Numbered from the stretch's first letter, positions 26,136 through 36,151 are shown. The stretch: DNA of 64,000 bases from Cryobacterium sp. Y29 (GCF_002929825.1 NZ_PJJN01000034.1:124001-188000), one strand, 5' to 3'. Program-made: numbers and translations. Notes: generated by a model from the letters alone, not told the origin.

Positions 26136-26842
26136 CAGGCACCTGCCTTCGCGGTTGCAGCTGCTGCAGCTGCAGCAGCGTCGGCACGAAGAAAACGAGC
26201 CGGAGCCACGTCTTCGTAGGCGAGGCCGCGGCGAGCCGCAACCGCACGCGGCTCTTCGAGCTGGTGCAGTGCCTCAACCGTGGCGTGCACGATATTGATG
26301 GTGTTCGACGAACCGAGCGACTTGCTCAGTACGTCGTGGATGCCAGCGCATTCGAGTACGGCGCGCACCGGGCCACCGGCGATAACGCCGGTACCTGCTG
26401 CTGCCGGACGAAGCAGAACGACGCCGGCTGCGGCCTCACCCTGCACGGGGTGCGGGATGGTCAGGCCAACGCGAGGAACGCGGAAGAAGTTCTTCTTCGC
26501 CTCTTCAACGCCCTTGGAGATAGCGGTCGGGACCTCGCGGGCCTTACCGTATCCAACGCCGACCAGGCCGTTACCGTCACCGACGACGACGAGAGCGGTG
26601 AAGCTGAAGCGACGACCACCCTTGACGACCTTCGATACGCGGTTGATGGTGACGACGCGCTCCAGGAACTGGCTCTTGTCGGCATCGCGGCTTCCGCGAT
26701 CCTTGTTCGGGTTGCGCTCACGTCCACCACGACGAGCCTCGCGAGGCTCGTTCTGCGGCGGAGTAGTGGAGGCGGCGGTTTCAACCGGCGCCTCGGCAAC
26801 GGCAGCAACAGGTGCTGTGGTTTCGATCTTTTCAGTGCTCAC
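26135..26842 (-). CDS. rpsE: 30S ribosomal protein S5 with N-terminal extension
   Basis: Decoding-fidelity protein on the solvent side of the 30S subunit; its loop is the site of spectinomycin resistance in other bacteria. 235 aa: about 55 N-terminal residues ([18 protein letters not shown], then an Arg-rich [18 protein letters not shown]) precede the family core [40 protein letters not shown] and [19 protein letters not shown] follow. A short Ala-rich tail ends the protein. GTG at 26842 overlaps the rplR stop by 4 bases (GTGA). Confidence 0.97.
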   Translation of the reverse strand: MSTEKIETTAPVAAVAEAPVETAASTTPPQNEPREARRGGRERNPNKDRGSRDADKSQFLERVVTINRVSKVVKGGRRFSFTALVVVGDGNGLVGVGYGKAREVPTAISKGVEEAKKNFFRVPRVGLTIPHPVQGEAAAGVVLLRPAAAGTGVIAGGPVRAVLECAGIHDVLSKSLGSSNTINIVHATVEALHQLEEPRAVAARRGLAYEDVAPARFLRADAAAAAAAATAKAGA

Positions 26843-27210
26843 AGGTTCAATCCACCCTCTCGAGCTCCTTCAGCGATGGCTGCGACGCGTCCTGCGTACT
26901 TGCTGCCACCACGGTCAAATACAACGGCTTCGATGCCGGCGGCTTTCGCACGCTCAGCTACAAGCTCACCGACCTTGCGGGCCTTGGCGGTCTTGTCACC
27001 ATCGAAGGTGCGCAAGTCCGTTTCGAGCGTGGATGCCGACGCAAGGGTGAAACCCTTGCTGTCGTCGACGACCTGCACGAATACGTGGCGAGCCGAGCGT
27101 GTAACGACAAGGCGCGGGCGAAGCGCCGTTCCCTCGATCTTCTTACGAAGACGGGTGTGTCGACGTCCGCGGGCTGCGGCCTTGCTCTTGCCTCTAGTTC
27201 CGAGTCCCAT
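26839..27210 (-). CDS. rplR: 50S ribosomal protein L18
   Basis: 5S rRNA-binding protein of the central protuberance. 123 aa, usual length. Conserved [35 protein letters not shown] and [23 protein letters not shown] at 27210, 2 bases after the rplF stop. Basic N-terminus as in the family; nothing unusual seen. Confidence 0.98.
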   Translation of the reverse strand: MGLGTRGKSKAAARGRRHTRLRKKIEGTALRPRLVVTRSARHVFVQVVDDSKGFTLASASTLETDLRTFDGDKTAKARKVGELVAERAKAAGIEAVVFDRGGSKYAGRVAAIAEGAREGGLNL

Positions 27211-27212
27211 GG

Positions 27213-27749
27213 TTACTTACCGCTCTTTCCGGCCTTGCGGCGAACAATCTCGCCGGCGTAACGCACACCCTTGCCCTTGTAGGGCTCTGGCTTGCGAATC
27301 TTACGGATGTTGGCGGCAACCTCGCCGACGGCCTGCTTGTCGATTCCGCTGACCGTGAGCTTGTTGACGCTCTCTACGGTCAAAACGATTCCGACAGGCG
27401 GCTCGACGACGACCGGGTGCGAGAAGCCGAGGGCGAACTCAACAGAGGTGCCCTTCTGCGCCGCGCGGTAACCGGTACCGACGATTTCAAGACCCTTGGT
27501 GTAACCAACGGTTACGCCGATGATCTGGTTGTTGATCAGGGTGCGGGTCAGACCGTGCAGCGAACGCGACTGGCGCTCGTCGTTCGGACGAGTGACGAGA
27601 ACGTGACCGTCCTCGATCGACACCGAGATGGGGTTGGAAACGACGAGAGCGAGCTCGCCCTTCGGGCCCTTGACGGAGACGGCCTGGCCGTCAGCCACAA
27701 CCGTTACCCCAGCGGGGATCGGGATGGGGAGTCTTCCAATACGTGACAT
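27213..27749 (-). CDS. rplF: 50S ribosomal protein L6
   Basis: Large-subunit protein near the factor-binding site. 178 aa. It begins [20 protein letters not shown] and has the paired L6 domains, with [14 protein letters not shown] and the C-terminal signature [23 protein letters not shown] at 27749, 6 bases after the rpsH stop. Typical in length and order. Confidence 0.98.
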   Translation of the reverse strand: MSRIGRLPIPIPAGVTVVADGQAVSVKGPKGELALVVSNPISVSIEDGHVLVTRPNDERQSRSLHGLTRTLINNQIIGVTVGYTKGLEIVGTGYRAAQKGTSVEFALGFSHPVVVEPPVGIVLTVESVNKLTVSGIDKQAVGEVAANIRKIRKPEPYKGKGVRYAGEIVRRKAGKSGK

Positions 27750-27755
27750 TCTCAG

Positions 27756-28154
27756 TTACCACACGTAGGCGAGAACTTCTCCGCCTACGCCCTTCTTCTC
27801 AGCCTGGCGGTCGGTGAGCAGACCGCTGGAGGTGGACAGGATGGCAACGCCGAGGCCGCCGAGAACCGTGGGGATCTCGGTCGACTTTGCGTACACGCGC
27901 AGGCCGGGCTTGGAAACCCGCTTGATGCCTACGATGGAACGCTCACGGTTCGGACCGAACTTGAGGTCCAGCGTGAGGGTCTTGCCTACTGTTGCATCCT
28001 TGACGGTCCAGGCAGAGATGTAGCCCTGAGCCTTGAGGATGTCAGCGATATGCGCTTTCAATTTGCTATGCGGCATGGACACGGTGTCGTGATACGCCGA
28101 GTTCGCGTTGCGCAGTCTGGTCAGCATGTCTGCGACCGGATCTGTCATTGTCAT
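27756..28154 (-). CDS. rpsH: 30S ribosomal protein S8
   Basis: Binds helix 21 of 16S rRNA; in E. coli it represses the spc operon. 132 aa from the ATG at 28154 ([18 protein letters not shown]), chosen because GAGAAAGG lies 9 bases upstream; an in-frame ATG at 28148 is the alternative. The C-terminal signature [20 protein letters not shown] is intact. Preceded by a 220-base gap where many bacteria carry the S14 gene; no S14 frame is present there. Confidence 0.97.
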   Translation of the reverse strand: MTMTDPVADMLTRLRNANSAYHDTVSMPHSKLKAHIADILKAQGYISAWTVKDATVGKTLTLDLKFGPNRERSIVGIKRVSKPGLRVYAKSTEIPTVLGGLGVAILSTSSGLLTDRQAEKKGVGGEVLAYVW

Positions 28155-28278
28155 TTTGTGGTGCCTTTCTCGCCTGGTTTCGCCCATCCGTTACACGAAT
28201 GACGACCTGTGGTGGTGAGGAAACCAATCGGTTGATCGGCTTCCGGGGTGAAAATCTGTGTGCGCCCGGCTTACTCAG

Positions 28279-28308
28279 TATTTATGCACTGGATGCGGGT
28301 GGGACCAA
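28279..28308 (-). promoter_or_regulatory. Possible internal promoter ahead of rpsH
   Basis: In the rplE-rpsH gap, minus-strand TTGGTC (28303-28308), an 18-base spacer and TAAATA (28279-28284). Both boxes match consensus poorly. A 7-base hairpin TGGGAGC/GCTCCCA (28316-28342) lies just upstream and could end rplE messages. The rest of the 220-base gap shows nothing further. Confidence 0.3.
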
Positions 28309-28374
28309 CCAGGGGTGGGAGCCTGCTACGCGCAAGCTCCCAACTCTAGTTGAATTTGTTCCGGTGTAGTTGGA

Positions 28375-28968
28375 CTACTTCTTGACGTCGTCCGTCTTGA
28401 ACGGGAAGCCGAGCGCCTTGAGCAGCGCGCGACCCTCGTCGTTGGTCTTCGCGGTCGTGACGACCGTGATGTCCATACCGCGAACGCGGTCAATGCGGTC
28501 TTGGTCGATCTCGTGGAACATGACCTGCTCGGTCAGACCGAAGGTGTAGTTGCCCGCACCGTCGAACTGCTTGTCGGACAGACCGCGGAAGTCACGGATA
28601 CGAGGAAGTGCCAGGCTGAGCAGCCGGTCCAGGAACTCCCACATGCGGTCGCCACGAAGAGTGACGTGGGCGCCGATGGGCTGTCCCTCACGCAGTTTGA
28701 ACTGCGCGATGGACTTGCGGGCCTTGGTGACCTGCGGCTTCTGGCCGGTGATCTTGGTGAGGTCAGAAACCGCACCATCCATCACCTTGCCGTCGCGTGC
28801 TGCTTCTCCAACACCCATGTTGACGACAATCTTCGTCAGGGTGGGGATGCGGTGCACGTTGGTGAAACCGAGTTCCGTCGAGAGCTTGGCACTGATCTCA
28901 TCGCGGTACTTCTGCTTCAGACGCGGCAGGGCCTTGACGGGCGCGGCGCCCGTAATGGTGTCAGTCAT
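28375..28968 (-). CDS. rplE: 50S ribosomal protein L5
   Basis: 5S rRNA-binding protein that bridges to S13. 197 aa with a slightly extended N-terminus ([20 protein letters not shown]). Conserved [36 protein letters not shown] and [17 protein letters not shown]. The tail ends in KTDDVKK. ATG at 28968 overlaps the rplX stop by 1 base. Last gene before the gap lacking S14. Confidence 0.98.
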   Translation of the reverse strand: MTDTITGAAPVKALPRLKQKYRDEISAKLSTELGFTNVHRIPTLTKIVVNMGVGEAARDGKVMDGAVSDLTKITGQKPQVTKARKSIAQFKLREGQPIGAHVTLRGDRMWEFLDRLLSLALPRIRDFRGLSDKQFDGAGNYTFGLTEQVMFHEIDQDRIDRVRGMDITVVTTAKTNDEGRALLKALGFPFKTDDVKK

Positions 28969-29327
28969 TAGAGGTCCTTCCCTGACTTCTTGGCGTAACG
29001 GATGCGGACCGTCTTGGTGACGCCGTCCTTCGTTACCTCTTCCTGGCGGAACCCGACGCGGGTCGGCTTCTTGGTCTCCGGGTCAACGATGGCAACGTTG
29101 GACACGTGGATGGGTGCTTCGAAGGTCTCGATGCCGCCCGTCTTGGTGCCGCGCTGGGTCTGGCCGACACGAACGTGCTTGGTCACGAAGTTGATGCCCT
29201 CAACGAGGACACGGTTCTTCGTGGCGTCGACGGAGATGATCTTGCCCTGCTTGCCACGGTCTCCGCCGCGAGCCTGGCTGCGGCCGCTGATGACCTGAAC
29301 GAGGTCACCCTTTTTGATTCTGGCCAT
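28968..29327 (-). CDS. rplX: 50S ribosomal protein L24
   Basis: Assembly-initiating large-subunit protein. 119 aa. The KOW motif is near the N-terminus ([20 protein letters not shown]) and the conserved [16 protein letters not shown] follows. The [11 protein letters not shown] stretch is longer than in E. coli, as is common in actinobacteria. ATG at 29327, 2 bases after the rplN stop. Confidence 0.98.
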   Translation of the reverse strand: MARIKKGDLVQVISGRSQARGGDRGKQGKIISVDATKNRVLVEGINFVTKHVRVGQTQRGTKTGGIETFEAPIHVSNVAIVDPETKKPTRVGFRQEEVTKDGVTKTVRIRYAKKSGKDL

Positions 29328-29329
29328 GA

Positions 29330-29698
29330 TTAAATAACCTCCGGTGCCAGCGAGATGATCTTCATGAACTTCTTGTCGCGAAGCTCGCGACCGACCGGTC
29401 CGAAGATTCGGGTGCCGCGGGGGTCACCGTCTGCCTTCAAGATCACTGCAGCGTTCTCATCGAACTTGATATAGGAGCCGTCTGGACGACGAGTCTCCTT
29501 CTTGGTACGAACGATGACAGCTTTGACGATGTCACCCTTCTTGACGTTGCCGCCCGGGATTGCATCCTTGACCGTGGCGACGATGACGTCGCCCAGACCG
29601 GCGTAACGACGGCCGGAGCCACCGAGAACACGGATGGTCAAGAGTTCCTTGGCGCCGCTGTTGTCGGCAACCCTGACTCGTGATTCTTGCTGAAGCAC
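29330..29698 (-). CDS. rplN: 50S ribosomal protein L14
   Basis: Interface protein contacting 16S rRNA helix 14. 122 aa, the invariant family length. It reads [20 protein letters not shown], with [19 protein letters not shown] and the C-terminal [22 protein letters not shown] start at 29698. Spaced 34 bases from rpsQ. Confidence 0.98.
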   Translation of the reverse strand: MLQQESRVRVADNSGAKELLTIRVLGGSGRRYAGLGDVIVATVKDAIPGGNVKKGDIVKAVIVRTKKETRRPDGSYIKFDENAAVILKADGDPRGTRIFGPVGRELRDKKFMKIISLAPEVI

Positions 29699-29732
29699 TT
29701 TATAACTCCTTTACGTCAAGTAAGCGCGAGGC

Positions 29733-30032
29733 TTACTTGGCCTTCTCAAGAATCTCGACCAGGCGCCAGCGCTTGGAAGCGCTCAGCGGACGGGTCTCAC
29801 TGATCAGGACCAGGTCGCCGATGCCGGCGGAGTTCGCCTCGTCGTGCGCCTTCAGCTTGGATGTACGACGGATGACCTTGCCGTACAACGGGTGCTTCAC
29901 GCGGTCTTCGACCACGACAATGATGGTTTTGTTCATCTTGTCGCTGGTCACGTAACCACGCAGCGTCTTGCGGTAACCGCGTACGAGCTCGGTGGCTTCG
30001 CCCGCGACGACCGTTTCGTCAGTCTTCGCCAT
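29733..30032 (-). CDS. rpsQ: 30S ribosomal protein S17
   Basis: Primary 16S-binding protein of the 5' domain. 99 aa with an N-terminal extension of about 17 residues ([17 protein letters not shown]) before [20 protein letters not shown]. Conserved [19 protein letters not shown] and [18 protein letters not shown] are present. ATG at 30032, 2 bases after the rpmC stop. Confidence 0.98.
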   Translation of the reverse strand: MAKTDETVVAGEATELVRGYRKTLRGYVTSDKMNKTIIVVVEDRVKHPLYGKVIRRTSKLKAHDEANSAGIGDLVLISETRPLSASKRWRLVEILEKAK

Positions 30033-30034
30033 GA

Positions 30035-30379
30035 CTAGGCCTCCTTCGTCTCGACGGCCTCGGCTGCAGCGTCATCGGTGGACTCCACTGCTGCCTTGGC
30101 CTTCTTGGTCTTCTTTTCAGCCTTCTCAGCCTTGGCCGGAGCCGGGGCTGCGATGGGCGTGGCACGAATGCCCAGCTCGCGCTCACGGAGAACCGTGTAG
30201 ATGCGAGCGATGTCGCGCTTGACCGCGCGGAGGCGGCCGTGGCTCTCAAGCTGACCGGTAGCCGACTGGAAGCGCAGGTTGAACAGCTCTTCCTTGGCCT
30301 TCTTCAGCTCTTCGAACAGCTTTTCATTGTCAAAAGTATCGAGCTCGACTGGGGCGAGCTCCTTGGTGCCGATCGCCAT
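30035..30379 (-). CDS. rpmC: 50S ribosomal protein L29 with charged C-terminal tail
   Basis: Exit-tunnel rim protein, next to the trigger factor and SRP sites. 114 aa from the ATG at 30379, almost twice the usual 60-75. The core ([39 protein letters not shown]) ends at about residue 78. A tail of about 35 residues, rich in Ala, Lys and Glu ([18 protein letters not shown]), follows. The start shares one base with the rplP stop. Confidence 0.96.
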   Translation of the reverse strand: MAIGTKELAPVELDTFDNEKLFEELKKAKEELFNLRFQSATGQLESHGRLRAVKRDIARIYTVLRERELGIRATPIAAPAPAKAEKAEKKTKKAKAAVESTDDAAAEAVETKEA

Positions 30380-30798
30380 TATGCGTCGCCCTCCTCGCGC
30401 TTGATGATGCGTGCCTTGAGGGGCAGCTTGTGAATTGCACGGGTGAGCGCTTCCTTCGCAACGGCGTCGGTGACACCGCTGAGCTCGAACAGAACGCGAC
30501 CCGGCTTGACGTTGGCAACCCACCACTCGACCGAACCCTTACCGGAACCCATTCGGGTTTCGGCCGGCTTCTTGGTCAGCGGACGGTCGGGGTAGATGTT
30601 GATCCACACCTTCCCGCCACGCTTGATGTGACGCGTCATGGCGATACGAGCGGACTCGATCTGACGGTTGGTCACATAGGCGGGGGTGAGCGCCTGGATG
30701 CCGTACTCACCGAAGGACACCGTGGTGCCACCGGTAGCGTGGCCGGTGCGACCCGGGTGGTGCTGCTTACGGTGCTTGACTCTACGTGGAATCAACAT
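30379..30798 (-). CDS. rplP: 50S ribosomal protein L16
   Basis: Lies by the A site and the 5S rRNA. 139 aa. It begins [20 protein letters not shown] and has the family signatures [39 protein letters not shown] and [14 protein letters not shown] at 30798 overlaps the rpsC stop by 1 base. Nothing unusual. Confidence 0.98.
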   Translation of the reverse strand: MLIPRRVKHRKQHHPGRTGHATGGTTVSFGEYGIQALTPAYVTNRQIESARIAMTRHIKRGGKVWINIYPDRPLTKKPAETRMGSGKGSVEWWVANVKPGRVLFELSGVTDAVAKEALTRAIHKLPLKARIIKREEGDA

Positions 30799-31568
30799 TA
30801 TTTAGCCTCCGCGACCGCTGCGACGGGAGCCGCTGCCGGCGCATCTGCACGAGGTGCACGACGCGGTCGATCGTCACGACGCTCGGGGCGGGACGACTTA
30901 GCGTTGGCCTGCTCGCGAGCGAGTTCCTTGTTGGTGATGTCGCCCTTGTAGATCCAGACCTTCACGCCGATACGGCCGAAGGTGGTCTTGGCTTCGTAGA
31001 AGCCGTAGTCGATGTTCGCGCGCAGGGTGTGCAGGGGCACACGACCTTCGCGGTAGAACTCGCTGCGGCTCATCTCGGCGCCACCCAGACGGCCAGACAC
31101 CTGGATGCGAACACCCTTGGCGCCGGCGCGCTGTGCACCCTGCAGGCCCTTACGCATCGCGCGGCGGAAAGCCACACGTGCGGAAAGCTGCTCGGCAATA
31201 CCCTGCGCGACGAGCTGGGCATCCTGCTCGGGGTTCTTGACCTCGAGGATGTTCAGCTGGATCTGCTTGGCGGTGAGCTTCTCAAGGTCTGAGCGGATGC
31301 GCTCGGCCTCCGCGCCGCGACGACCGATCACAATGCCCGGACGGGCGGTGTGAATGTCAACGCGAACACGGTCACGAGTGCGCTCGATCTCGATGCGGCT
31401 GACGCCGGCACGGTCAAGGCTGGTGCTCAGCAGGCGACGGATCTTGACGTCTTCTGCAACAAAGTCAGCGTAACGCTGACCCGGCTTGGTCGAGTCAGAG
31501 AACCAACGCGATACGTGATCGGTGGTGATTCCCAGACGGAAGCCATAGGGGTTTACTTTCTGACCCAT
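30798..31568 (-). CDS. rpsC: 30S ribosomal protein S3
   Basis: mRNA entry-tunnel protein with helicase-related residues. 256 aa. The KH type 2 domain has [18 protein letters not shown] and the C-terminal domain has [20 protein letters not shown] and [12 protein letters not shown]. After about residue 218 an Arg-rich then Ala/Pro-rich tail ([20 protein letters not shown]) runs to the end; its final APVAAVAEA also occurs in the S5 N-terminus. ATG at 31568, overlapping rplV by 1 base. Confidence 0.98.
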   Translation of the reverse strand: MGQKVNPYGFRLGITTDHVSRWFSDSTKPGQRYADFVAEDVKIRRLLSTSLDRAGVSRIEIERTRDRVRVDIHTARPGIVIGRRGAEAERIRSDLEKLTAKQIQLNILEVKNPEQDAQLVAQGIAEQLSARVAFRRAMRKGLQGAQRAGAKGVRIQVSGRLGGAEMSRSEFYREGRVPLHTLRANIDYGFYEAKTTFGRIGVKVWIYKGDITNKELAREQANAKSSRPERRDDRPRRAPRADAPAAAPVAAVAEAK

Positions 31569-31933
31569 TACTTCGTACCCTCCTCAGGAGTGGTGAGCAC
31601 AACCGTGATGTGGCTGGTGCGCTTCTTGATTTCGAATGCGCGGCCCTGGGCACGAGCCTGGAAACGCTTGAGGGTCGTACCCTCGTCAACGAATGCCCGG
31701 CTGATGAACAGGTCCTGCTCGTCCAGATACGTGTTGGCTGCATCTGCCTTGACCCGGGCGTTGGCGATGGCCGAGGCCACCAGCTTGTACACCGGATCGC
31801 TCGCGCCCTGGGGCGCGAACTTCAGAATTCCCAGCGCTTCGTGCGCCTGCTTGCCGCGGATCATGTTGACAACGCGACGAGCCTTCTGGGGGGTAACGCG
31901 GATGTGACGCACGCGTGCGATCGACTCCACCAT
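31568..31933 (-). CDS. rplV: 50S ribosomal protein L22
   Basis: Lines the nascent-peptide tunnel with its beta-hairpin. 121 aa. Conserved [20 protein letters not shown], the [20 protein letters not shown] core and hairpin residues [23 protein letters not shown] at 31933. It follows rpsS by 26 bases. Typical length. Confidence 0.98.
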   Translation of the reverse strand: MVESIARVRHIRVTPQKARRVVNMIRGKQAHEALGILKFAPQGASDPVYKLVASAIANARVKADAANTYLDEQDLFISRAFVDEGTTLKRFQARAQGRAFEIKKRTSHITVVLTTPEEGTK

Positions 31934-31959
31934 TTCTTCTCCTCCTTCACGTCACCGCG

Positions 31960-32241
31960 TTAGCGGCGACGGCCCTTCTTGTCGTCCTTCACGTGTCCAC
32001 GGAAGGTGCGGGTGGGCGCAAACTCGCCGAGCTTGTGGCCGACCATGCTCTCGGTGACGAACACCGGGATGTGCTTGCGTCCGTCGTGCACTGCGATGGT
32101 GTGTCCGAGCATGTCGGGGATGATCATCGAGCGGCGCGACCAGGTCTTGATTACGTTCTTGCTCTTGGCTTCGTTCGCCGTGAACACCTTGCGAAGCAGG
32201 TGGTCGTCAACGAAGGGGCCTTTCTTAAGACTTCTTGGCAT
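31960..32241 (-). CDS. rpsS: 30S ribosomal protein S19
   Basis: 30S head protein contacting the A-site finger (bridge B1a). 93 aa, standard. It starts [20 protein letters not shown] and contains [20 protein letters not shown] and [22 protein letters not shown] at 32241, 9 bases after the rplB stop. Confidence 0.98.
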   Translation of the reverse strand: MPRSLKKGPFVDDHLLRKVFTANEAKSKNVIKTWSRRSMIIPDMLGHTIAVHDGRKHIPVFVTESMVGHKLGEFAPTRTFRGHVKDDKKGRRR

Positions 32242-32250
32242 CGTCTACTC

Positions 32251-33090
32251 CTACTTACGCTTCTTGCCGACGGTACGGCGACGAACAATGAGCTTGTCGC
32301 TTTCCTTGTTCGGGTGGCGGGTGCGCCCTTCCTTCTGGCCCCAGGGGCTGACGGGGTGACGTCCACCGGACGTCTTACCCTCACCACCACCGTGCGGGTG
32401 ATCGACCGGGTTCATGGCAACACCACGAACGGTCGGGCGAACGCCTTTCCAGCGCATACGTCCGGCCTTGCCCCAGTTGATGTTCGACTGCTCGGCGTTG
32501 CCGACCTCGCCGATCGTCGCGCGGCAGCGAGCATCCACGTTGCGGATTTCACCAGACGGCAGACGAAGCTGGGCGTAGACGCCCTCCTTCGCGACGAGAC
32601 GAACCGACGAACCGGCGGAGCGGGCCATCTTGGCGCCACCACCCGGACGCAGCTCGATCGCGTGAATGATGGTACCGGTGGGGATGTTCTTCAACGGCAG
32701 GTTGTTGCCGGGCTTGATGTCAGCCCCGGCTCCCGACTCGATGATGTCGCCCTGGCTGAGCTTGTTCGGCGCGATGATGTAACGCTTCGTGCCGTCGATG
32801 AAGTGCAGGAGCGCGATGCGCGCCGTGCGGTTCGGGTCGTATTCAATTTCAGCGACGCGGGCGTTGACGCCGTCCTTGTCGTTGCGCTTGAAGTCGATCA
32901 CGCGGTACTGGCGCTTGTGGCCACCACCGATGTGACGGGTCGTGATGCGGCCCTGGTTGTTACGTCCACCGGTCTTGGAGAGCGGACGCAGAAGCGACTT
33001 CTCCGGGGTGGAACGCGTGATTTCCGCGAAGTCGGCAACGGATGAACCGCGTCGACCCGGGGTCGTGGGCTTGTACTTACGAATAGCCAT
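32251..33090 (-). CDS. rplB: 50S ribosomal protein L2
   Basis: Needed for subunit association and peptidyl transfer. 279 aa, standard. The functionally critical C-terminal loop [17 protein letters not shown] is intact, as are [20 protein letters not shown] and GRAPVTPWG-type text ([14 protein letters not shown]). The C-terminus is basic ([10 protein letters not shown]). ATG at 33090, 22 bases after rplW. Confidence 0.98.
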   Translation of the reverse strand: MAIRKYKPTTPGRRGSSVADFAEITRSTPEKSLLRPLSKTGGRNNQGRITTRHIGGGHKRQYRVIDFKRNDKDGVNARVAEIEYDPNRTARIALLHFIDGTKRYIIAPNKLSQGDIIESGAGADIKPGNNLPLKNIPTGTIIHAIELRPGGGAKMARSAGSSVRLVAKEGVYAQLRLPSGEIRNVDARCRATIGEVGNAEQSNINWGKAGRMRWKGVRPTVRGVAMNPVDHPHGGGEGKTSGGRHPVSPWGQKEGRTRHPNKESDKLIVRRRTVGKKRK

Positions 33091-33112
33091 TAGTTATCCC
33101 TCTGCCTGTCGC

Positions 33113-33415
33113 TTAGCCGACGGCCGTGAAGATGTCGATGGAGCCAGACTTGAGCGTGACAATGGCACGCTTGGTGTCCTTGCGCTTGCCCATGCCGAAC
33201 TTGGTACGGCGAGTCTTGCCCACTCGGTTCAGGGTGTTGATCGAAGCGACCTGCACCTTGAAGATCTTTTCGATCGCGAGCTTGATCTCCGTCTTGTTCG
33301 AACGGGGGTCAACGATGAAGGTGTACTTACCCTCGTCAATCAGGCCGTAGCTCTTCTCAGAGACAACCGGAGAGATGATGATGTCGCGGGGGTCCTTGTT
33401 GGTCGCGATAGTCAT
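33113..33415 (-). CDS. rplW: 50S ribosomal protein L23
   Basis: Docking site for trigger factor and SRP at the tunnel exit. 100 aa, usual length. It shows [20 protein letters not shown], the core [20 protein letters not shown] and a basic loop [22 protein letters not shown] at 33415 overlaps the rplD stop by 1 base. Confidence 0.98.
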   Translation of the reverse strand: MTIATNKDPRDIIISPVVSEKSYGLIDEGKYTFIVDPRSNKTEIKLAIEKIFKVQVASINTLNRVGKTRRTKFGMGKRKDTKRAIVTLKSGSIDIFTAVG

Positions 33416-34065
33416 TATGCGGCCACCTCTTCCTTCTTGGTCTTGCTCTCCACAAACGCGTTGAACGCGCCGGTGGTGAAGACGATGTCGTCGCTGACGA
33501 GCACGTCATAGGCGTTGAGCTGATCCCACGAGAGGATGTGCACCGTCGGGAGGTTGCGAATGCTGCGCAACGTGGTCTCGTCGGTACGCTCGAGAACGAC
33601 CAGCACGTGCTTGCTCGTGGCGATCTGCGTGAGCAGCTCCAGGGCAACCTTGGTGTTGGGGGTCTCCGCCGTGAACAGTGCCTCGACGATGTGCAAGCGG
33701 CCACCGCGGGCGCGGTCGCTCAATGCACCCTTGAGGGCTGCGGCGATCATCTTTTTCGGAGTGCGCTGGTCGTAGCTGCGCGGGGTCGGTCCGTGGACGA
33801 TTCCACCACCGGTCATCTGAGGAGCACGGATCGAGCCCTGCCGAGCGCGACCGGTTCCTTTCTGCTTGAACGGCTTGCGGCCGGCACCGGAAACTTCTCC
33901 ACGGCGCTTGACCTTGCTCGTTCCCTGGCGTGCGGCAGCGAGCTGCGCAACAACGACCTGGTGGATGAGAGGAATGTTGGCGGGAACGTCGAAGAGCTCG
34001 TCGGGAAGCTCAGCAGAGCCTGCCTTCTTGCCCTTGGCGTCAATGATGTCGAGTGCTGTAGCCAT
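33415..34065 (-). CDS. rplD: 50S ribosomal protein L4
   Basis: Tunnel-constriction protein; in E. coli it represses the S10 operon. 216 aa. The tunnel loop [20 protein letters not shown] and [20 protein letters not shown] are conserved. A short charged tail ([10 protein letters not shown]) ends the protein. ATG at 34065, 5 bases after rplC. Confidence 0.98.
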   Translation of the reverse strand: MATALDIIDAKGKKAGSAELPDELFDVPANIPLIHQVVVAQLAAARQGTSKVKRRGEVSGAGRKPFKQKGTGRARQGSIRAPQMTGGGIVHGPTPRSYDQRTPKKMIAAALKGALSDRARGGRLHIVEALFTAETPNTKVALELLTQIATSKHVLVVLERTDETTLRSIRNLPTVHILSWDQLNAYDVLVSDDIVFTTGAFNAFVESKTKKEEVAA

Positions 34066-34070
34066 GGTGA

Positions 34071-34730
34071 CTAGGCTCCCTTCACTGCGTTGCGAACGAA
34101 TACGAGGCGGCCACGAGCACCGGGAACGGCACCCTTGACGAGCATGAGGCCCTTGTCGGCGTCAATAGCGTGCACCTTGAGGTTCAGCACGGTTACGCGC
34201 TCGCCACCCATACGACCGGCCATGCGCATGCCCTTGAAGACACGGCTCGGGGTCGAGGAAGCGCCGATGGAACCGGGCTTGCGGTGGTTACGGTGCGAAC
34301 CGTGAGAGGAGGAAACACCCTTGAAGTTGTGACGCTTCATGACACCGGCGAAACCCTTACCCTTGCTGGTGCCCATGACGTCAACCTTGGTGCCGGCAGC
34401 GAAGACACCGTCAACGGTGAGCTCCTGGCCGAGGTTGTAGTCAGCGGCGTCCGCGGTGCGGAGCTCGGTGATGTGGCGACGCGGCGTGACGCCGGCCTTG
34501 TCGAAGTGACCGGCGAGAGGCTTGTTGACCTTGCGCGGGTCGATCGGGCCAGCGGCGATCTGAACGCCGTTATAGCCGTCCACTGCCTTGGTGCGAATCT
34601 GCGTGACAACGTTCGGCGCGATCTCGATGACGGTAACGGGAACAAGCTTGTTGTTCTCGTCCCACACCTGGGTCATGCCGAGCTTCTTGCCGAGGAGACC
34701 CTTGGTGGTCTTGGTATCGGAGTAAGACAT
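34071..34730 (-). CDS. rplC: 50S ribosomal protein L3
   Basis: Assembly-initiating protein whose loop approaches the peptidyl transferase centre. 219 aa. It has [20 protein letters not shown], the central loop [18 protein letters not shown] with [20 protein letters not shown], and [18 protein letters not shown] at 34730, 8 bases after rpsJ. Confidence 0.98.
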   Translation of the reverse strand: MSYSDTKTTKGLLGKKLGMTQVWDENNKLVPVTVIEIAPNVVTQIRTKAVDGYNGVQIAAGPIDPRKVNKPLAGHFDKAGVTPRRHITELRTADAADYNLGQELTVDGVFAAGTKVDVMGTSKGKGFAGVMKRHNFKGVSSSHGSHRNHRKPGSIGASSTPSRVFKGMRMAGRMGGERVTVLNLKVHAIDADKGLMLVKGAVPGARGRLVFVRNAVKGA

Positions 34731-34738
34731 CGCGGGCC

Positions 34739-35047
34739 CTAGAGCTTGATCTCGATGTTGACGTCGGCCGGAAGGTCGAGGCGCATGAGCGAGTCAACAG
34801 CCTTCGGGGTCGGGTCAATGATGTCGATCAGACGCTTGTGGGTGCGCATTTCAAAGTGCTCCCGGCTGTCCTTGTACTTGTGAGGAGAACGGATGACACA
34901 CACCACGTTCTTCTCGGTCGGAAGCGGCACCGGGCCGACGACTGTAGCGCCCGCACGGGTCACTGTGTCGACGATCTTGCGCGCCGAAATGTCGATGACC
35001 TCGTGGTCATACGACTTAAGTCGAATGCGGATCTTCTGTCCCGCCAT
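34739..35047 (-). CDS. rpsJ: 30S ribosomal protein S10 (NusE)
   Basis: 30S head protein that also acts in transcription antitermination with NusB. 102 aa, standard. It begins [20 protein letters not shown] and contains [20 protein letters not shown] and the [20 protein letters not shown] signature. ATG at 35047. First gene of the S10 operon; its promoter must lie in the gap to the next gene at 35547. Confidence 0.98.
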   Translation of the reverse strand: MAGQKIRIRLKSYDHEVIDISARKIVDTVTRAGATVVGPVPLPTEKNVVCVIRSPHKYKDSREHFEMRTHKRLIDIIDPTPKAVDSLMRLDLPADVNIEIKL

Positions 35048-35131
35048 GTCGAACTCTCTCTCTGTCGAGGCGTCTTACAGACAACGGCAGGATTTGCCGA
35101 GGTTGCATTGGACGCCGTAGTAGCACTGCTG

Positions 35132-35158
35132 CCATTAGCACCACTGTTCATATGTCAA
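35132..35158 (-). promoter_or_regulatory. Possible S10 operon promoter
   Basis: Minus-strand TTGACA (35153-35158), a perfect -35, with TAATGG (35132-35137) after 15 bases. The -10 is preceded by TGC, making an extended -10 (TGNTAATGG) that could compensate for the short spacer. The leader to rpsJ would be about 80 bases. Confidence 0.4.
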
Positions 35159-35546
35159 TTTCGAATCGCGTACGAATAAACGACGCTCATCGTCAACGTC
35201 GACTCCCAGAAGCAGAACCCGGGGGACGGCACGGTTTTACCCACGCCGACCAGATCGTTGATTTATGCTGCGCTCTGCTGCCCGCGGCCTAGCCTGCAAT
35301 CTGCGCTCATCCGACGATGTGTTTTTCGAAAAAGCGTGACGCGACTATGCACTGCCTGGCAGTGATTCCAACGGCGCATAGAGCGCGTCGAAAGTGTTGA
35401 ACTAGAAGAGTCTGCCACACAATTGCCACTTCATGCAACCCGGGCGTGTCGCACGCTTCTCGGCGGCCCGTGCGCGTCGCCCGCTATGGAGAGAAATACC
35501 CGCGTGCAGCCGACCGTGGGCATCGACTTTGCCGCGACTCGAGCGA
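35159..35546. other. Gene-free stretch upstream of rpsJ
   Basis: No convincing coding sequence. It contains a perfect 7-base hairpin CACTGCC-T-GGCAGTG (35350-35364) and a second TTGACG -35-like box on the minus strand near 35192-35197. AT-rich patches at 35160-35180 and 35260-35275 stand out against the GC-rich surroundings, consistent with an upstream promoter region. Confidence 0.5.
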
Positions 35547-35990
35547 CTACCCCGAAGTGATGCCGGAGGCGACGCGCGGGCTCTGGTCGGGGCAGCTCTC
35601 AGCGGTGGACTCGGTGAGAACGCGCTGGGCCATAATCTGTCGGGATTGGTCAGATAAGCCGGTAGTTGGGTATTCGGCGAGCACCTTGCTGATGATCTCG
35701 GAAATCGACAGAGCGGCGTACTGCGTGAGGCTGTCGCAGACCAACACGCTATACACGCTGACGGTACTGGCCACGATGCTGTCGAGAACGTGCTGTTCAG
35801 ACTGAGCAGTAGGCGTTGGGGTTGGCGTGCCGATAGGTGACGAAGTGGAAGTCGGCGTCACCTGGGCGATCGCGGATTCGGTGACGGGAGCAGACCCGAC
35901 CAGGCGTGGCACGATCACCACGGCCAGGATGGCGATCACGACAACGGCAATCCCCATCAGGATGCGCATTTCCAGTTTCGATATCTGCAT
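35547..35990 (-). CDS. Uncharacterised membrane-anchored protein
   Basis: I do not recognise a family. From the ATG at 35990 it has 147 aa: a short cytoplasmic start MQISKLEMRI, one transmembrane helix (LMGIAVVVIAILAVVIVPRL), a Thr/Ser/Pro linker (TSTSSPIGTPTPTPTAQS), and a globular domain of about 80 residues with a single Cys (VLVCDSLTQYAALSISEIIS and EYPTTGLSDQSRQIMAQRVL). The predicted layout is inside-start, outside-domain. There is no lipobox. No clear Shine-Dalgarno is seen, and the frame is open for 16 codons more. Located between tuf and the S10 operon on the same strand; the tuf terminator separates it from tuf. Confidence 0.6.
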   Translation of the reverse strand: MQISKLEMRILMGIAVVVIAILAVVIVPRLVGSAPVTESAIAQVTPTSTSSPIGTPTPTPTAQSEQHVLDSIVASTVSVYSVLVCDSLTQYAALSISEIISKVLAEYPTTGLSDQSRQIMAQRVLTESTAESCPDQSPRVASGITSG

Positions 35991-36095
35991 GCGGAAACCA
36001 TAACCGGGTCTGGCCCTTCTTGCCGCGGGCAACCACATCTGAAATCATTCGCTGGAATCAATCGGGGTTACAGGCGTGAGGCACGCCGGGTACGC

Positions 36096-36130
36096 AAAAA
36101 GGGGCCAAGCCCGAAGGCCCGACCCCTTTT
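36096..36130 (-). terminator. Rho-independent terminator of tuf
   Basis: On the minus strand AAAAGGGG, a short mismatch and CGGGCC pair across a TTC loop with GGGCT...CCCC, followed by TTTTT. It begins 22 bases after the tuf stop codon and closes the rpsL-rpsG-fusA-tuf unit. Confidence 0.85.
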
Positions 36131-36151
36131 CAGGAGATCAGTAGAAAGTGA

